Assembly: GCA_964017065.1 (NCBI GenBank)
Contig: OZ024791.1
Span: forward strand, 7,897,471 to 7,961,470
DNA length: 64,000 nucleotides
Source: Haliclona indistincta
Lineage: Eukaryota > Porifera > Demospongiae > Haplosclerida > Chalinidae
Direction: 5' to 3'
Notes under the pieces: model-generated
What the model saw: the letters and a program-made list of their open reading frames with translations, nothing else
Database searches by the model: none
Told to the model about the DNA's origin: nothing
Made by a program: the position numbers and the translations under genes
In this document: piece by piece, positions 21,038 through 31,997 of the stretch
Numbering within the stretch: position 1 is the stretch's first letter
Layout of the letters: every line of letters starts with the position of its first letter

Positions 21038-22009
21038 ATGTCGCTCATCAAGTGTGTCTTGTTGGTGTTCTGCTACCACCAGTTGCTAGGTAGTGCAGTA
21101 AGTGAGTTTACTCCAACTGTCTATGCTACATCTTCTCAACAGTGTGGTCATTAATATGACCCTGTGCAAGATGAAGAATTGTTAGAGTCTCTACAGCAAA
21201 TCACAAAGCAACTTCAGCCCCATTCCTCGTGTAAATCTATCTACAATGCTGATTCATCATCTTCCTCAGGCTACTACAATATCACTATTGCTAATGGCTC
21301 GGTTGTACAGGTCTACTGTGACATGGAGGGGACCAACTGTGGAGAAGAGAGAGGCTGGACAAGAGTGGCTTACATTAACATGACACAAGCTGGAACCACT
21401 TGTCCAGTGGGACTGAACCAGAGGAGCTTTAACAACAAGTCCTACTGTGGTAATACTGGACCATCAGGATGTAATGGAACAGTGTTTCCCACACTAGTTG
21501 AGTACTCTCGTGTGTGTGGTCGGGTACGTGGATACCAGTATGTAGCACCAGTTGCATTTTACTCCTACAATGTGAACACTGGTCTCACTATTGATGATAA
21601 CTATGTTGATGGAGTGTCCATCACATATGGGAGTGCTCCACGTAAGCACCTCTGGACATATGCTGCTGCACCATTTGATACTATCATGTTCAGTGGTACA
21701 TATGATTGTCCATGCAAACAAAATTCTACAACCATAACTCCTCCATTTGTTGGTACTGATTACTACTGTGAGTCTGGTGTTGAATCATGCTGCCCTTTCA
21801 ATATCCCTTCCAATGACACCTTGTGGGATGGACAGCAGTGTGGTGTTGGTGAGGCTCCATGTTGTAATCACCCCAACATGCCATGGTTCATCAAGACAGT
21901 CAATGAGACCACCACTGAGGATATTGAACTCAGGTTATGCAAAGAAGCTATCTATGGCTTTTCTAATACAGATATTCCTCTGGATCTCATCGACATTTTG
22001 GTGAAATAA
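21038..22009 (+). pseudogene. FBG copy 6 (A-type) with in-frame stop
   Basis: The ATG at 21038 and signal peptide are intact, but where other copies read cat tat gac this one reads cat taa tat gac: three bases are inserted and create a stop at 21152-21154, codon 39. The remaining 285 codons stay open in the same frame to the stop at 22007-22009, with all family motifs. Reinitiation after the stop would lose the signal peptide. It is either a very young pseudogene or a site of readthrough. The leader is also altered (ctaccgtatg instead of ctatg). Confidence 0.8.
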
Positions 22010-22187
22010 GTTCTGGTACACAGAATGAGTGATAACACAGGACATAATAAATGAACTATAAATCAAATACACAAAAGATGAACAGAATGTTGTTTGCAAC
22101 AACAATGACTATCAACAATATTACGTGCAAAAGAAAAATTTTTTTGTTAACAAAAATTTATGCATGAGGTTAGATTGTGTAGTAAAA

Positions 22188-22330
22188 TTACTGGTTGGGG
22201 GCAGCTGGAGGTGGAGGAACCTTAGCTCTTTGACTGGTATATGGCATGATGGTTGCAGCTATAGAGAACAGAGTTCAGTGGTTTCTGACGGTATAGGCAT
22301 GCAGGTTGAAGTGGTTGCTACTGAGGACAG
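22188..22330 (-). pseudogene. PH-domain gene 3'-end remnant
   Basis: Minus-strand decayed match to the PH-gene tail (ggggcagctggaggtggaggaacctt, gactggtatatggcatg). The rest of 22010-22578 has no gene. Confidence 0.65.
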
Positions 22331-22578
22331 AACAAAGAGTTGCTTGTTTGATTGTCAGTTTGTTAAAGTGTGAGAACGAAAATGCAGCAAAGTAATTATA
22401 AAACATTACCAGTTTTCTTTTTTAAGTGTTGCTCAGTATTAGTGTAACACTTAATCGGCTCATTGGGTATAGTGATTGTAGAAAAACTGGTACCTCTCAT
22501 TCTCGGTCAAGGTAGCTCTTCTCTATGCAACATCAGCTATATCATTATCACAGCATGCCTGACAAATGATATTATTAG

Positions 22579-22834
22579 GTGGAGATGTCAGTGAAGAGTG
22601 GTGAGATGGTAGTGAGTGTCCGAGCTATTTTGGTTGATCAAGACCTCTATGATTGAGATGACAACATTTTATGCTCAAACACTGGGTTAGTCTTGCTGGT
22701 TGATGAGGGGTGAGACTAACACAGGGACAGCAGTATGAGCAGGTTGCTATACTGACTTGTGAAATATACAGTGTTTCTCTTTACACTCTAGTAGACAGAT
22801 AATATATACAAAAAGTGTCAGTTTATAAACAAAT
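22579..22834. repeat. ~255-bp direct repeat, first copy
   Basis: Nearly the same sequence recurs at 24144-24397, each time 70-95 bases upstream of a B-type FBG start. It contains gtggagatgtcag..., tgagatggtagtgagtgtccgagc and a shared end tttataaacaaa. Probable duplicated promoter region. Confidence 0.85.
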
Positions 22835-22926
22835 GTGCATTACATATGAATTGTTATAAACAGTCATTTTTGAATTTGTACTGACATTATACATAGTACA
22901 ATCACTGATCTGTTTACAAAGAAGCG

Positions 22927-23919
22927 ATGCTGTTCATTGAGGTTGCTTTGTTGGTGTTCTGCTACCACCAGTTGCTAGGTGGTGCAGTGAGTGAGTTCAC
23001 TCCAACTGTCTATCCTGCTAAGATATCCTCACAGTGTGGTCAGCCTCTCAATGATGATGAGCAGCTGTTAGAGTCACTACAACAAGTTGAACAACAACTT
23101 CCTAATCAACTCTTTGCTCACTATTCCTCATGTAAATCAGTCTATAATGCTGATCCATCATCTTCCTCAGGCTACTACAATATCACTATTGCTAATTGCT
23201 CAGTTGTACAGGTCTACTGTGACATGGAGGGGACCAACTGTGGAGGAGAGGGAGGCTGGACAAGAGTGGCTTACATTAACATGACACAAGCTGGAGCCAC
23301 TTGTCCAGTGGGACTGAACCAGAGGAGTTTCAATGACAGCAAGTCCTACTGTGGTAATACTGGACTTGATTGTAATGGAACAATGTTTCCCACACTAGTT
23401 GAGTACTCTCGTGTGTGTGGTCAGGTACGTGGATACCAGTATGGAGCTACAGTTGCATTTTATTCCTACAATGTGAACACTAGTCTCACTATTGATGATA
23501 ACTATGTTGATGGAGTGTCCATCACATATGGGAGTGCTCCACGTAAGCACCTCTGGACATATGCTGCTGCACCACGTGATACTATCAGCATGTACGTCAA
23601 TTATATATATGATTGTCCATGCAAACAAAACTCTACAGCCATAACTCCTCCATTTGTTGGTACTGATTATTACTGTGAGTCTGGTGTTGGATATTGCTGC
23701 CCTATAGATATCCCTTCCAATGACACCTTGTGGGATGGACAGCAGTGCGGCGGTGGTGAGGCTCCATGCTGTACTCACCCCAACATGCCATGGTTCATCA
23801 AGACACTCAATGAGACCACCACTGAGGACATTGAACTCAGGTTGTGTAAGAACTTTTTATACTACAGTGTTTTTAACACTGACGTTCCTCTGGATCTCGT
23901 TGAGATTTTTGTTCAATGA
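22927..23919 (+). CDS. FBG copy 7 (B-type)
   Basis: Intronless, 330 aa, intact. Signal peptide MLFIEVALLVFCYHQLLGGA, B-type segment PAKISSQCGQPLNDDEQ, and an expanded linker 'QQLPNQLFAHYSS' before the first fibrinogen-like cysteine. It also has a longer loop (RDTISMYVNYIYDCPC) and ends NTDVPLDLVEIFVQ. The 3' half from 'DIPSNDTLW' onward is almost the same as copy 3, pointing to exchange between copies. Confidence 0.85.
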   Translation: MLFIEVALLVFCYHQLLGGAVSEFTPTVYPAKISSQCGQPLNDDEQLLESLQQVEQQLPNQLFAHYSSCKSVYNADPSSSSGYYNITIANCSVVQVYCDMEGTNCGGEGGWTRVAYINMTQAGATCPVGLNQRSFNDSKSYCGNTGLDCNGTMFPTLVEYSRVCGQVRGYQYGATVAFYSYNVNTSLTIDDNYVDGVSITYGSAPRKHLWTYAAAPRDTISMYVNYIYDCPCKQNSTAITPPFVGTDYYCESGVGYCCPIDIPSNDTLWDGQQCGGGEAPCCTHPNMPWFIKTLNETTTEDIELRLCKNFLYYSVFNTDVPLDLVEIFVQ

Positions 23920-24143
23920 ATACTGTATGTGTTCTGAAAGTCATAAACACACAAACTATTATGAAGTAAAATGTTTGTTTACAACAGCTTAGTGTCTGAC
24001 AAGTTTTGTTAATTTGGAGTGTATGCAGGTGTATTCTTGGTTTTATGAAGATGTATTAAAATTAAATTAATAGCTTACACCATCAATAACTAATAATAAG
24101 GTGTCAACAGCTTATGAGAAGAGAGCATACTAAAAACAGTGAA

Positions 24144-24397
24144 GTGGAGATGTCAGTGAGGTGGTGAGATGGTAGTGAGTGTCCGAGCTATTTTGGTCCA
24201 TCAACACCTCTATATGATTGAGATGACAAGATTTTATACTCAAAAACTGGGTTAATTAATTGTCTTGCTGGTTGATGAGGGGCGAGACTAACAAGTATGA
24301 GCAGGTTGCTATACTGACTTGTGAAATATACAGTGTTTATCTTTTACACTCGAGTAGATAGATAGTATGTACAAAGAGTGTCTGTTTATAAACAAAT
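24144..24397. repeat. ~255-bp direct repeat, second copy
   Basis: Second copy of the block at 22579-22834, upstream of FBG copy 8, with small indels. Confidence 0.85.
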
Positions 24398-24465
24398 TCT
24401 TATGCTCATGCATAGACAATTCTATACTTGTAGTTATTTCATCAAATTTCTATAATCAGTAATAA

Positions 24466-25383
24466 ATGCTGCTCAACTGTGTCCTGTTGGTGTTCTGCTA
24501 CCATCAGTTGCTAGGTGGTGCAGTGAGTGAGTTCACTCCAACTGTCTATCCTGCTAAGATATCCTCACAGTGTGGTCAGCCTCTCAATGATGATGAGCAG
24601 CTGTTAGAGTCACTACAACAAATCAAGTTACGTATTCCATCTCAGGCATACTCCTGTAAATGCATCTACAATGCTGACCCATCATCTTCCTCAGGCTACT
24701 ACAATATCACTATTGCTAATGGCTCAGTTGTACAGGTCTACTGTGACATGGAGGGGACCAACTGTGGAGGAGAGGGAGGCTGGACAAGAGTGGCTTACAT
24801 TAACATGACACAAGCTGGAGCCACTTGTCCAGTGGGATTGAACCAATGGAACTTTGACAGCAAGTCCTACTGTGGTAATACTGGTCCATCAGGATGTATT
24901 GGAACAATGTTTCCCACACTAGTTGAGTACTCTCGTGTGTGTGGTCGGGTTCGTGGATACCAGTATAGAGCTACAGTTGCATTTTATTCTTACAACAATG
25001 ATACTAGTCTCACTATTGATGATAACTATGTTGATGGAGTGTCCATCACATATGGGAGTGCTCCACGCAATCACCTCTGGACATATGCTGCTGGACTACA
25101 AGACGTTATCACGCACTCTAACTCATTTGATTGCCCTTGTAAGCAAAATTCTTCAGCCATAGCTCCTCCATTCATCAGTACTGACTACTACTGTGAGTCT
25201 GGTGTTGAAAATTGCTGTGATTTTATAAATAACCCATACAATGACATTTTATGGGATGGACAGCAGTGTGATGGTGGTGAGGCTCTCTGCTGTACTCACT
25301 CCAACATGCCATGGTTCATCAAGACACTCAATGAGACCACCACTGAGGACATTGAACTCAGGATATGCAAGGATGTATATTAA
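24466..25383 (+). CDS. FBG copy 8 (B-type), C-terminus cut by a stop
   Basis: Intronless, 305 aa. The signal peptide is MLLNCVLLVFCYHQLLGGA, so it is recognisable but starts a few residues in compared with other B copies. The body is intact to 'EDIELRICKDVY', then TAA at 25381-25383. Beyond the stop the same frame continues as 'TIFGTDTPLDLIEIFVQ' to TGA at 25435-25437, the normal family ending. A single base change (for example from TAC or TAT) would explain the stop. The loss removes the final conserved strand, so the product may be unstable. Confidence 0.75.
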   Translation: MLLNCVLLVFCYHQLLGGAVSEFTPTVYPAKISSQCGQPLNDDEQLLESLQQIKLRIPSQAYSCKCIYNADPSSSSGYYNITIANGSVVQVYCDMEGTNCGGEGGWTRVAYINMTQAGATCPVGLNQWNFDSKSYCGNTGPSGCIGTMFPTLVEYSRVCGRVRGYQYRATVAFYSYNNDTSLTIDDNYVDGVSITYGSAPRNHLWTYAAGLQDVITHSNSFDCPCKQNSSAIAPPFISTDYYCESGVENCCDFINNPYNDILWDGQQCDGGEALCCTHSNMPWFIKTLNETTTEDIELRICKDVY

Positions 25384-25437
25384 ACCATTTTTGGCACAGA
25401 TACTCCACTTGATCTTATTGAGATTTTCGTACAATGA

Positions 25438-26049
25438 GTTTCAGTACTTTCAGAAAGTGCACAATATAAACACAACGAATATGCATAAGCTTGTGCAATA
25501 TTAGAATAGAATGTTGTTTACATATCCAAAAACAGTGACTAAACAATAATAATAGTACAAGTAACAATAAAACTGAAACGTTTTGTAAACATCAAATACT
25601 TGACCTCTGGACGAGGTCAAGTACAACAACAGTGGTAGTTGTAGTAGTCTTGCTAGTTGAGGGGCGGCTGGAGGAGGAAAATATAAGCTCTTGACTGGCC
25701 GCAGTCCTTGAAGATTATAGTAGAGCTGAGCTGGTACATGTAGCTGATCGAGGGCTGGGCAAGCAGAATGAGTTCAGCCCTACTGCAATCCTCAGGGACA
25801 ATAACCACTTATCACCATGCCTTACCAGTCAAGCTCTTGTCTTCCACCTCCATCGATCCGTGGCTCACAAGACAGTCTACTACCACTATCACTGTTGTTG
25901 TACCTCATATTTATATAGTTTATATTTTTCACTCAAGTAGATGGTATGTAAAAAAAATTTATCTGGGTATTGCATGCATAGACAATAATATTTGTTTACA
26001 TTTTGACAATTCATAAGTAAAAAATCGTCCTTTACCGAGCCAAAGGGAA
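25438..26049. other. Intergenic with PH-gene tail remnant (minus, ~25622-25740)
   Basis: Contains a clear minus-strand remnant of the PH-gene 3' end (acaacaacagtggtagttgt..., ggggcggctggaggagg). The remainder shows no gene. The block before 26050 is the region upstream of FBG copy 9. Confidence 0.65.
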
Positions 26050-26944
26050 TACTGCTCACCAAGTGTGTCTTGTTGGTGTTCTGCTACCATCAGCTGCTAG
26101 GTGGTGCAGTGAGTGAGTTCACTCCAACTGTCTATCCTGCTAAGATATCCTCACAGTGTGGTCATCCTCTCAATGATGATGAGCAGCTGTTAGAGTCACT
26201 ACATATGTACTACAATTCAAACAACAAACACTTTTCCTCCATTTATAATGCAGATCTATCATCTTCCTCAGGCTACTACAATATCACTATTGCTAATTGC
26301 TCAGTTGTACAGGTCTACTGTGACATGGAGGGGACCAACTGTGGAGGAGAGGGAGGATGGACAAGAGTGGCTTACATTAACATGACACAAGCTGGAGCCA
26401 CTTGTCCAATGGGACTGAACCAGAGGAGCTTTAACAACAAGTCCTACTGTGGTAATACTGGTCCACCAGGATGTATTGGAACAATGTTTCCCACACTAGT
26501 TGAGTACTCTCGTGTGTGTGGTCAGGTACGTGGATACCAGTAATGTATGATGCAACAGTTGCATTTTACTCCTACCAAGTGAACACCAATCTCACTAACT
26601 ATGTCGATGGAGTGTCCACCACTAGATGCTATAATGTACAGTGAAACTTATGATTGTCCATGCAAACAAAACTCTACAGCCATAGCTCCTCCATTTGTTG
26701 GTACTGATTACTACTGTGAGTCTGGTAAGAAATCTTGCTGCTCCACGGATATCCCTTCCGGTGGGATGGACAGCAGTGTGATGGTGGTAAGGCTCCATGC
26801 TGTAATCACCCCAACATGTCGTGGTTCATCAAGACACTCAATGAGACCACCATTGAACTGAGAGTATGCAAAAACTTTGTCGTCGAAGATTTGTTTAGCA
26901 CTGAAATCCCTACGGAAATTAGCGAGATTTTTGTTGAACAATAA
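26050..26944 (+). pseudogene. FBG copy 9 (B-type), degenerate
   Basis: The start codon is changed (atactgctcacc), a TAA interrupts at 26541-26543 after 'GYQ', about 60 bases covering 'TYGSAPRKHLWTYAA' are missing near 26620, and further deletions occur around 26757 (before GGMDSS in another frame) and in the TTTEDIEL block. The final frame still ends '..EIFVEQ' at 26942-26944. Clearly a dead copy; its downstream neighbour is the intact PH-domain gene on the other strand. Confidence 0.88.
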
Positions 26945-27117
26945 GTACACAATTATAATCATAAAGTGCAGAATTTTTAAACACAATCATAAATCAAGGA
27001 ATGTGCATGTAAGATAAATTTATTGTCACAACTAAGTGTCTGTCCAATGATATAATACAAGTGACAATAGCAAACGAAAACAGTAAAATATCAAGATAAT
27101 AATTATTATGCATGTAA

Positions 27118-27976
27118 TCAACGAAGCACAACAACAGTGGTAGTGGTAGTAGACTGTGTTAGTCTTGCTGGCTGAGGGGCAGCTGGAGGAGGAACATAAG
27201 CTCTTGACTGGTATGGCATGGCTGGTCGCTGCCCCTGAGGATTATAGTACGGCTGAGCTGGTTGCTGAGTGTAGGCAGGACGAGGAGGTTGCTGCTGAGG
27301 ATAGTAGGCAGGTCGAGCAGGTTGCTGCTGAGGATAGTAGGCAGGACGAGCAGGTTGCTGCTGAGGATAGTAGGCAGGACGAGGAGGTGCTTGCTGTGGA
27401 TAGTATGCAGGACGAGGAGGTGCTTGCTGTGGATAGTATGCAGGACGAGGTGCCTGTTGCTGAGGAGGTGCTTGTTGAGGATAATAGGCGGGTTGAGGTT
27501 GCTGAGGGTAGGACACAGGCCGGCCTGCTGGTTGCTGTGGGTACGCTGGGTTAGGCCTCTGCTGGTATGAAGGAGCAGGGGCAGGTTGGTAGCTAGGCTG
27601 CGGCATAGGCGGCCCTGACTGATGCCTAGGAGAAGGAGCTTGGGAGTATGGCTGAGGGGCTCCTGCTTGCTGGTAGTAGGCCGAGTTAGGTCTCTGAGGC
27701 TGAGCCGTATAAGGAGGAGGCTGTGGCGAGTATTGAGCTGCCTGAGGGGCAGTTGGAGGCTGAGGAGAATACTGGGGTGGTGGTTGAGGCATAGGAGGAC
27801 TGGGTTGAGCCGCTTGGGGAGCCGTTGGTGGTGGAAGAGCAGACAGAACAGCAGCAGATGTAGCAACCACGACGGTTTCATTCGACTCCTTAGGGTGAGT
27901 TGGAGGAGGATAATGCTGAGGTTCATTGCTCGATCGTATCTTGTTGAGTGCAACTAACCAGTCCCTGAATAGCAGA

Positions 27977-28027
<51 letters not shown>

Positions 28028-29045
28028 GATCTGATGGTTATGGAGGAGTCACATGAGGCATTCCTGGTGCAATCAAAGCTGGTTTATTGTGAACACATTG
28101 TTCAATACTAGACTAGTGTAGTTCCAGACTCGTGACATGACAGTGCAGAGATATGAATAAGGTAATACAGTCATGCATAACTATTATGATGAACTTAACG
28201 GTATTCATAAAACCCCTACTTCCTTTCCAGGTCAAGCATCACACACAGAGTCTGCATACCAACAATGCACTAAAATGACATTTATGACTGTTGACACTAA
28301 AACAGATGGCTCTTAAATGACTTTTAAAGTTGATTTTGTCTTGCTTCGAATATTGTGAGCACGTGTGCACGATTATCATGAACACGATCATATGAGACAA
28401 CCACGCACTGAGCTACATACACACGCTCATGCTATTCGAAGTGACAAAATCAACTGTTATTCCGAACACGAACACACTACACACCGTGCAAATAAGAGGA
28501 TTGAAGGTGTTTTCAAAATACCTCCAAAATCAGGCACAGTGTTTATACATAGTCAAATGCTAAGATGAAAGTAAGTGGTCACATGCCATCATTGTCAGAG
28601 TACACATGTACTAGCATGTGTTCTGTACTTGTTATATACATGTAGTAAGCATGTTTCTAGCGTCCTGTTCACATGCACGCACTCACTGGCACTCCAGTTC
28701 AGTGTCACACACACAAGTGAAGGTTCTGTCGTTGACAACGACAGCAAAGGTGGTCGATTGTTGCTCTGGGTTGCTCAGTTTGTCTGCTGTGGACACTTCC
28801 CTCCACATTGCTATCTTGTGAGCGTTGATTATGTCTACGTGACCTTTCTCGGCTTTGCAGCCCGGATCGGTGTAGTAGTACAGGAACCCGTTAGGTTTGA
28901 GCACGAACCAGCGCTTCTTCCATGATTTGTAGGACTTGCCTGCGCATGCAGAGAGAAAACAAGTTTATTGGAGACGTGAGGGCTCTGCGTAAGGAAATCG
29001 CTTACCACACTTGGTGACATAGCCGGATCGCAGTGAATCAGTCAT
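27118..29045 (-). CDS. PH-domain protein with Pro/Tyr/Gln-rich tail (evectin-like)
   Basis: Three exons on the minus strand: 29006..29045, 28687..28939 and 27118..27964 (379 aa). Residues ~7-110 form a pleckstrin-homology domain: 'SGYVTKCGKSYKSWKKRWFVL' start, 'NGFLYYYTDPG', 'FAVVVNDRTFTCVCDTE' and the closing helix 'DWLVALNKI' with its invariant Trp, which spans the exon 2/3 joint (CA|G GAC TGG). The remaining ~265 residues are low complexity, with at least eight repeats of the type RPAYYPQQ(Q/A)P, and end in a Thr/Val-rich tail. PH domains bind phosphoinositides or membranes. An N-terminal PH plus P/Y-rich tail recalls evectins (PLEKHB1/2), but the usual C-terminal membrane anchor is missing, so the label is tentative. 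Its 3' end is the source of the remnants scattered through the FBG array. Intron 2 ends in a (CT)n tract. Confidence 0.8.
27971..28024. repeat. (GA)n microsatellite at splice acceptor
   Basis: GA repeat, hence CT on the coding strand, lying directly before the acceptor of exon 3 of the PH-domain gene, where it serves as polypyrimidine tract. The rest of intron 2 (28025-28686) has no recognisable gene. Confidence 0.9.
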
Positions 29046-29315
29046 GACAGCTTGAACAGAAATGGACTGGAAGCGACGAGAAGCTCAGCTGTTATGGTTC
29101 CTATGCAGCAGCCGACATTCCATACAGTATGACGTCATCAAACAAGGCGTGGTTATCAAAATTACAAGCGTTTGATAATTAGAATGTACTGATATACGGT
29201 ATTGTTATCAAACTTTTTTGCGCAGCCATGCATGCAGTGCCAAGAGCATGCGAGATGATGACTTGATCATTGTGCTGCTTGCACTCCATCTTTCTTCCCT
29301 CCCAGCTCAGGAAGA
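29046..29315. promoter_or_regulatory. Shared promoter, PH-domain gene / PITP
   Basis: 270 bp between two divergent start codons. A perfect TGACGTCA (CRE/ATF-type palindrome) lies at 29130-29137. No TATA box seen. Confidence 0.5.
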
Positions 29316-30976
29316 ATGATACTTAAAGAATTGTAAGTAAAAATTCTCTGTCGACACTAAAATTTTCTTTCTTCAATCGAGTTTGTTGTGACTGTCTGTC
29401 ACGTGTGTCAATAGTGAATTTACACGTGATCTTGTCTCTTTCCTTTCTGCAGTCGTGTGGTTCTCCCGTTCAGTTTAGAAGAGGTAAATTATAATTGAGG
29501 ATGTTGGTTAAATGTGTCACTCACTTCCTCACCTTAGTACCGGCTAGGTCAGTTGTGGTCGGTTGCTCAAGCGAGCAAAAATGAGACGGGAGGAGGAGAG
29601 GGTGTGGAGGTGCTCGTGAATGATGCCAGAGACCATGCTCAGTTTGGTCGAGGGCAGTACACACACAAGATATATCACTTAGCACAGTGAGTATGATAAT
29701 TTAAAAACATGATTCACATTTTTGTGGGCACTGTTTGATGTTACATATCTGACCAGTCTTGTTAATGACTGTCTCAGATGTCTGAGTGTGCCTATAACAA
29801 AGTAAGGAAAACCGAAGCTGTTGCCAAAATTCAATAGGCAGCGGCCAAACTGCTCCCTTCAACATGTGTAGTGTCTTGCAACATGCTTGTACATGTAGCA
29901 TCAATAACTGTTAGTGTTGTGTTTGGTCTTCATTTTTTTTTGCTGTTTCGGTTTCAGTAAAGTCCCTCGGCTGCTCAGTTTGTTGGCTCCTCACGGGTTA
30001 CTGGAGGTGCATGAGGTAGCTTGGAACTGCTTTCCTTTCGTCCAGACTACTATCACAGTGAGTGGTCTACACACCCACACACCATTATGACTGTACACAC
30101 ATTTGCATGTTTGTTTTCACTCACTCGTGGTCAGACACCATTAACATGAATACATGTATGTACTATGCTTTATACAGAACCCAGGCTATATGGGAGATGG
30201 GTTCCATATCACCATCACCACTATCCACATAGGAGATGATAATGGACAACTAGAAAATGTGTGTATGCATCCCAAGTATAGTAATGCTTCATTTACTTTT
30301 TTTCTTTAGGTGCATAAGTTGTCGCAGGAACAGTTAGCTATTCGTGAAGTGGTAAATATTGATATAGTCAATGATGAAGTGGACGTTAGGGTATGCACCA
30401 GTTATGTGTTTGTGGCTGTAGTACAGACAAAACACTGCACACACTGTGCATACCTATTGATAGAGACATGTTTCATCTGTAGGATTACAGAGCTGAATGG
30501 GACCCTACTAAAGTGAGATCTCGGAAAACAGGAAGAGGACCATTGAAGTCCAACTGGAAGGTGATTACACACACACACACACGCACACTGAGAAGTCATA
30601 GTTACTTTATTCTAACAGGAGACCAGTGAGCCCGTTATGTGTGCCTATAAACTAGTGGAGTGTGAGTTCAAGTGGTTTGGACTACAGACTAGAGTCGAGA
30701 ACAGGATTATGAATGTATGCTCTGCACTCACGCACTCAACTCAGTCATTTTTGTTTCGTTTAGGCCGAACGAAGAGTTTTCACTAATTTTCATCGCCAAG
30801 TGTTCTGTTGGTTAGACCAATGGTATGGACTCTCTTTACGAGACATTAGAAGAATAGAAGCGCAGACAAAAATAGAGCTCGACGAAGTAAGTTCAAACTG
30901 ATGCTTTCTCTCAATCTTTATCATTTTTCTTCAGAAACGTGCCAGTGGTGAGATTACTGGAATGACAGAACAATGA
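29316..30976 (+). CDS. PITPNA/B-like: Phosphatidylinositol transfer protein, class I
   Basis: Ten exons: 29316-29332, 29453-29483, 29538-29686, 29958-30057, 30178-30258, 30310-30390, 30483-30560, 30619-30714, 30764-30886, 30935-30976; 265 aa, against ~270 for animal PITPs. These proteins exchange PtdIns and phosphatidylcholine between membranes and feed phosphoinositide signalling. Family marks: start '[23 protein letters not shown]', '[10 protein letters not shown]', '[12 protein letters not shown]', 'EVAWNCFPF', 'GFHITITT', '[15 protein letters not shown]' (contains the conserved K-T/S phospho region), '[21 protein letters not shown]' and the C-terminal '[20 protein letters not shown]'. All splice sites are GT-AG and phases agree. 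A short (CA)n lies in intron 7. It is divergent with the PH-domain gene, a pairing of two phosphoinositide-related genes that may be chance. Confidence 0.93.
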
Positions 30977-31131
30977 CGACGCTTTGTTCGAAACAGAAGC
31001 ATAATTATTTTTATTACATAATTCTATCTATTAGTACTGTCTTTATTTGAACCAACACAAAAAACTCGTTAGAATATAATTTGTTTTATACAGAAGAGAG
31101 TGGTTATATGTGAGAGGGTGTGGTTTCAGCG

Positions 31132-31935
31132 TTACATGTGCTCTTTAGCTAGGGCGATGATGAACCGCAATTCGATCACCTGGGTGTGGTTAGGGCCAAG
31201 GTGAAGCTCGGTAATGGGGAGGATCTTCATAGCGGTGGAATAAGAGTCTCTGTAGCGTTTCCTGCAGTGCCAGCAATATGACAATAAAAATTATAACTTA
31301 ACCCTGTAACTTAATAAAATTAATTTACGCACATGTAGCCGTACATCTGAGCAATTTTGAATAACTCCATCGCAGCCTCGATGGTTCGCAAGCCGTGAAT
31401 ATGGATGATAGTATCACAGCTCATCAAACAATACTTAACAACCTTGTGCATTATCTCTGAGAAAACAGAGGAAATAGACGAGTTCACAAAACATCTACAT
31501 TCACTCACTTTTGTTAGCATAGTACTGTCCGATTGCATCTCGTGTGGACGACAGTTTCTTGTTATATTTGTGGAGTCCTTCGCTGTACAGTCTCTCTGCT
31601 TCTAGTAAGTTAGCCAGCTCATCTCCACCAACTGCAAACAGAACAAGAAAGTGAAAACGAAGGTTTGTTGAACAAACACTTGCGTCTTATGTCAATGAAC
31701 AGCAAATCTGCTTTCCTCTCTTTCTGCAAAACAAGCATTAGTTCTACACTAGTAACAGATCAAACATGCAAACCTTTGACATGTCATGAAGTTTAGAAGT
31801 CTCTCCACATTCGATGCACGTTGAACTCAAGTCATCTTTGTTTGATGGACCAGGAAGGGCTCCTTTGCACTTTGGGCAAGCATAGCTGTGCCAGGCGTAG
31901 TCCCTGAATTTAGTCTCTTTAGTGGGTCTGAGAAA

Positions 31936-31997
<62 letters not shown>

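Noticed and set aside
27156..27957. Plus-strand and second minus-strand frames over the P/Y/Q repeat
   Set aside because: Repeat-driven shadows of the PH-domain gene's last exon; only one frame joins the PH domain in phase.
28365..28568. Plus-strand frame in PH-gene intron 2
   Set aside because: His/Arg-rich composition without any recognisable motif, inside an intron of a gene on the other strand.
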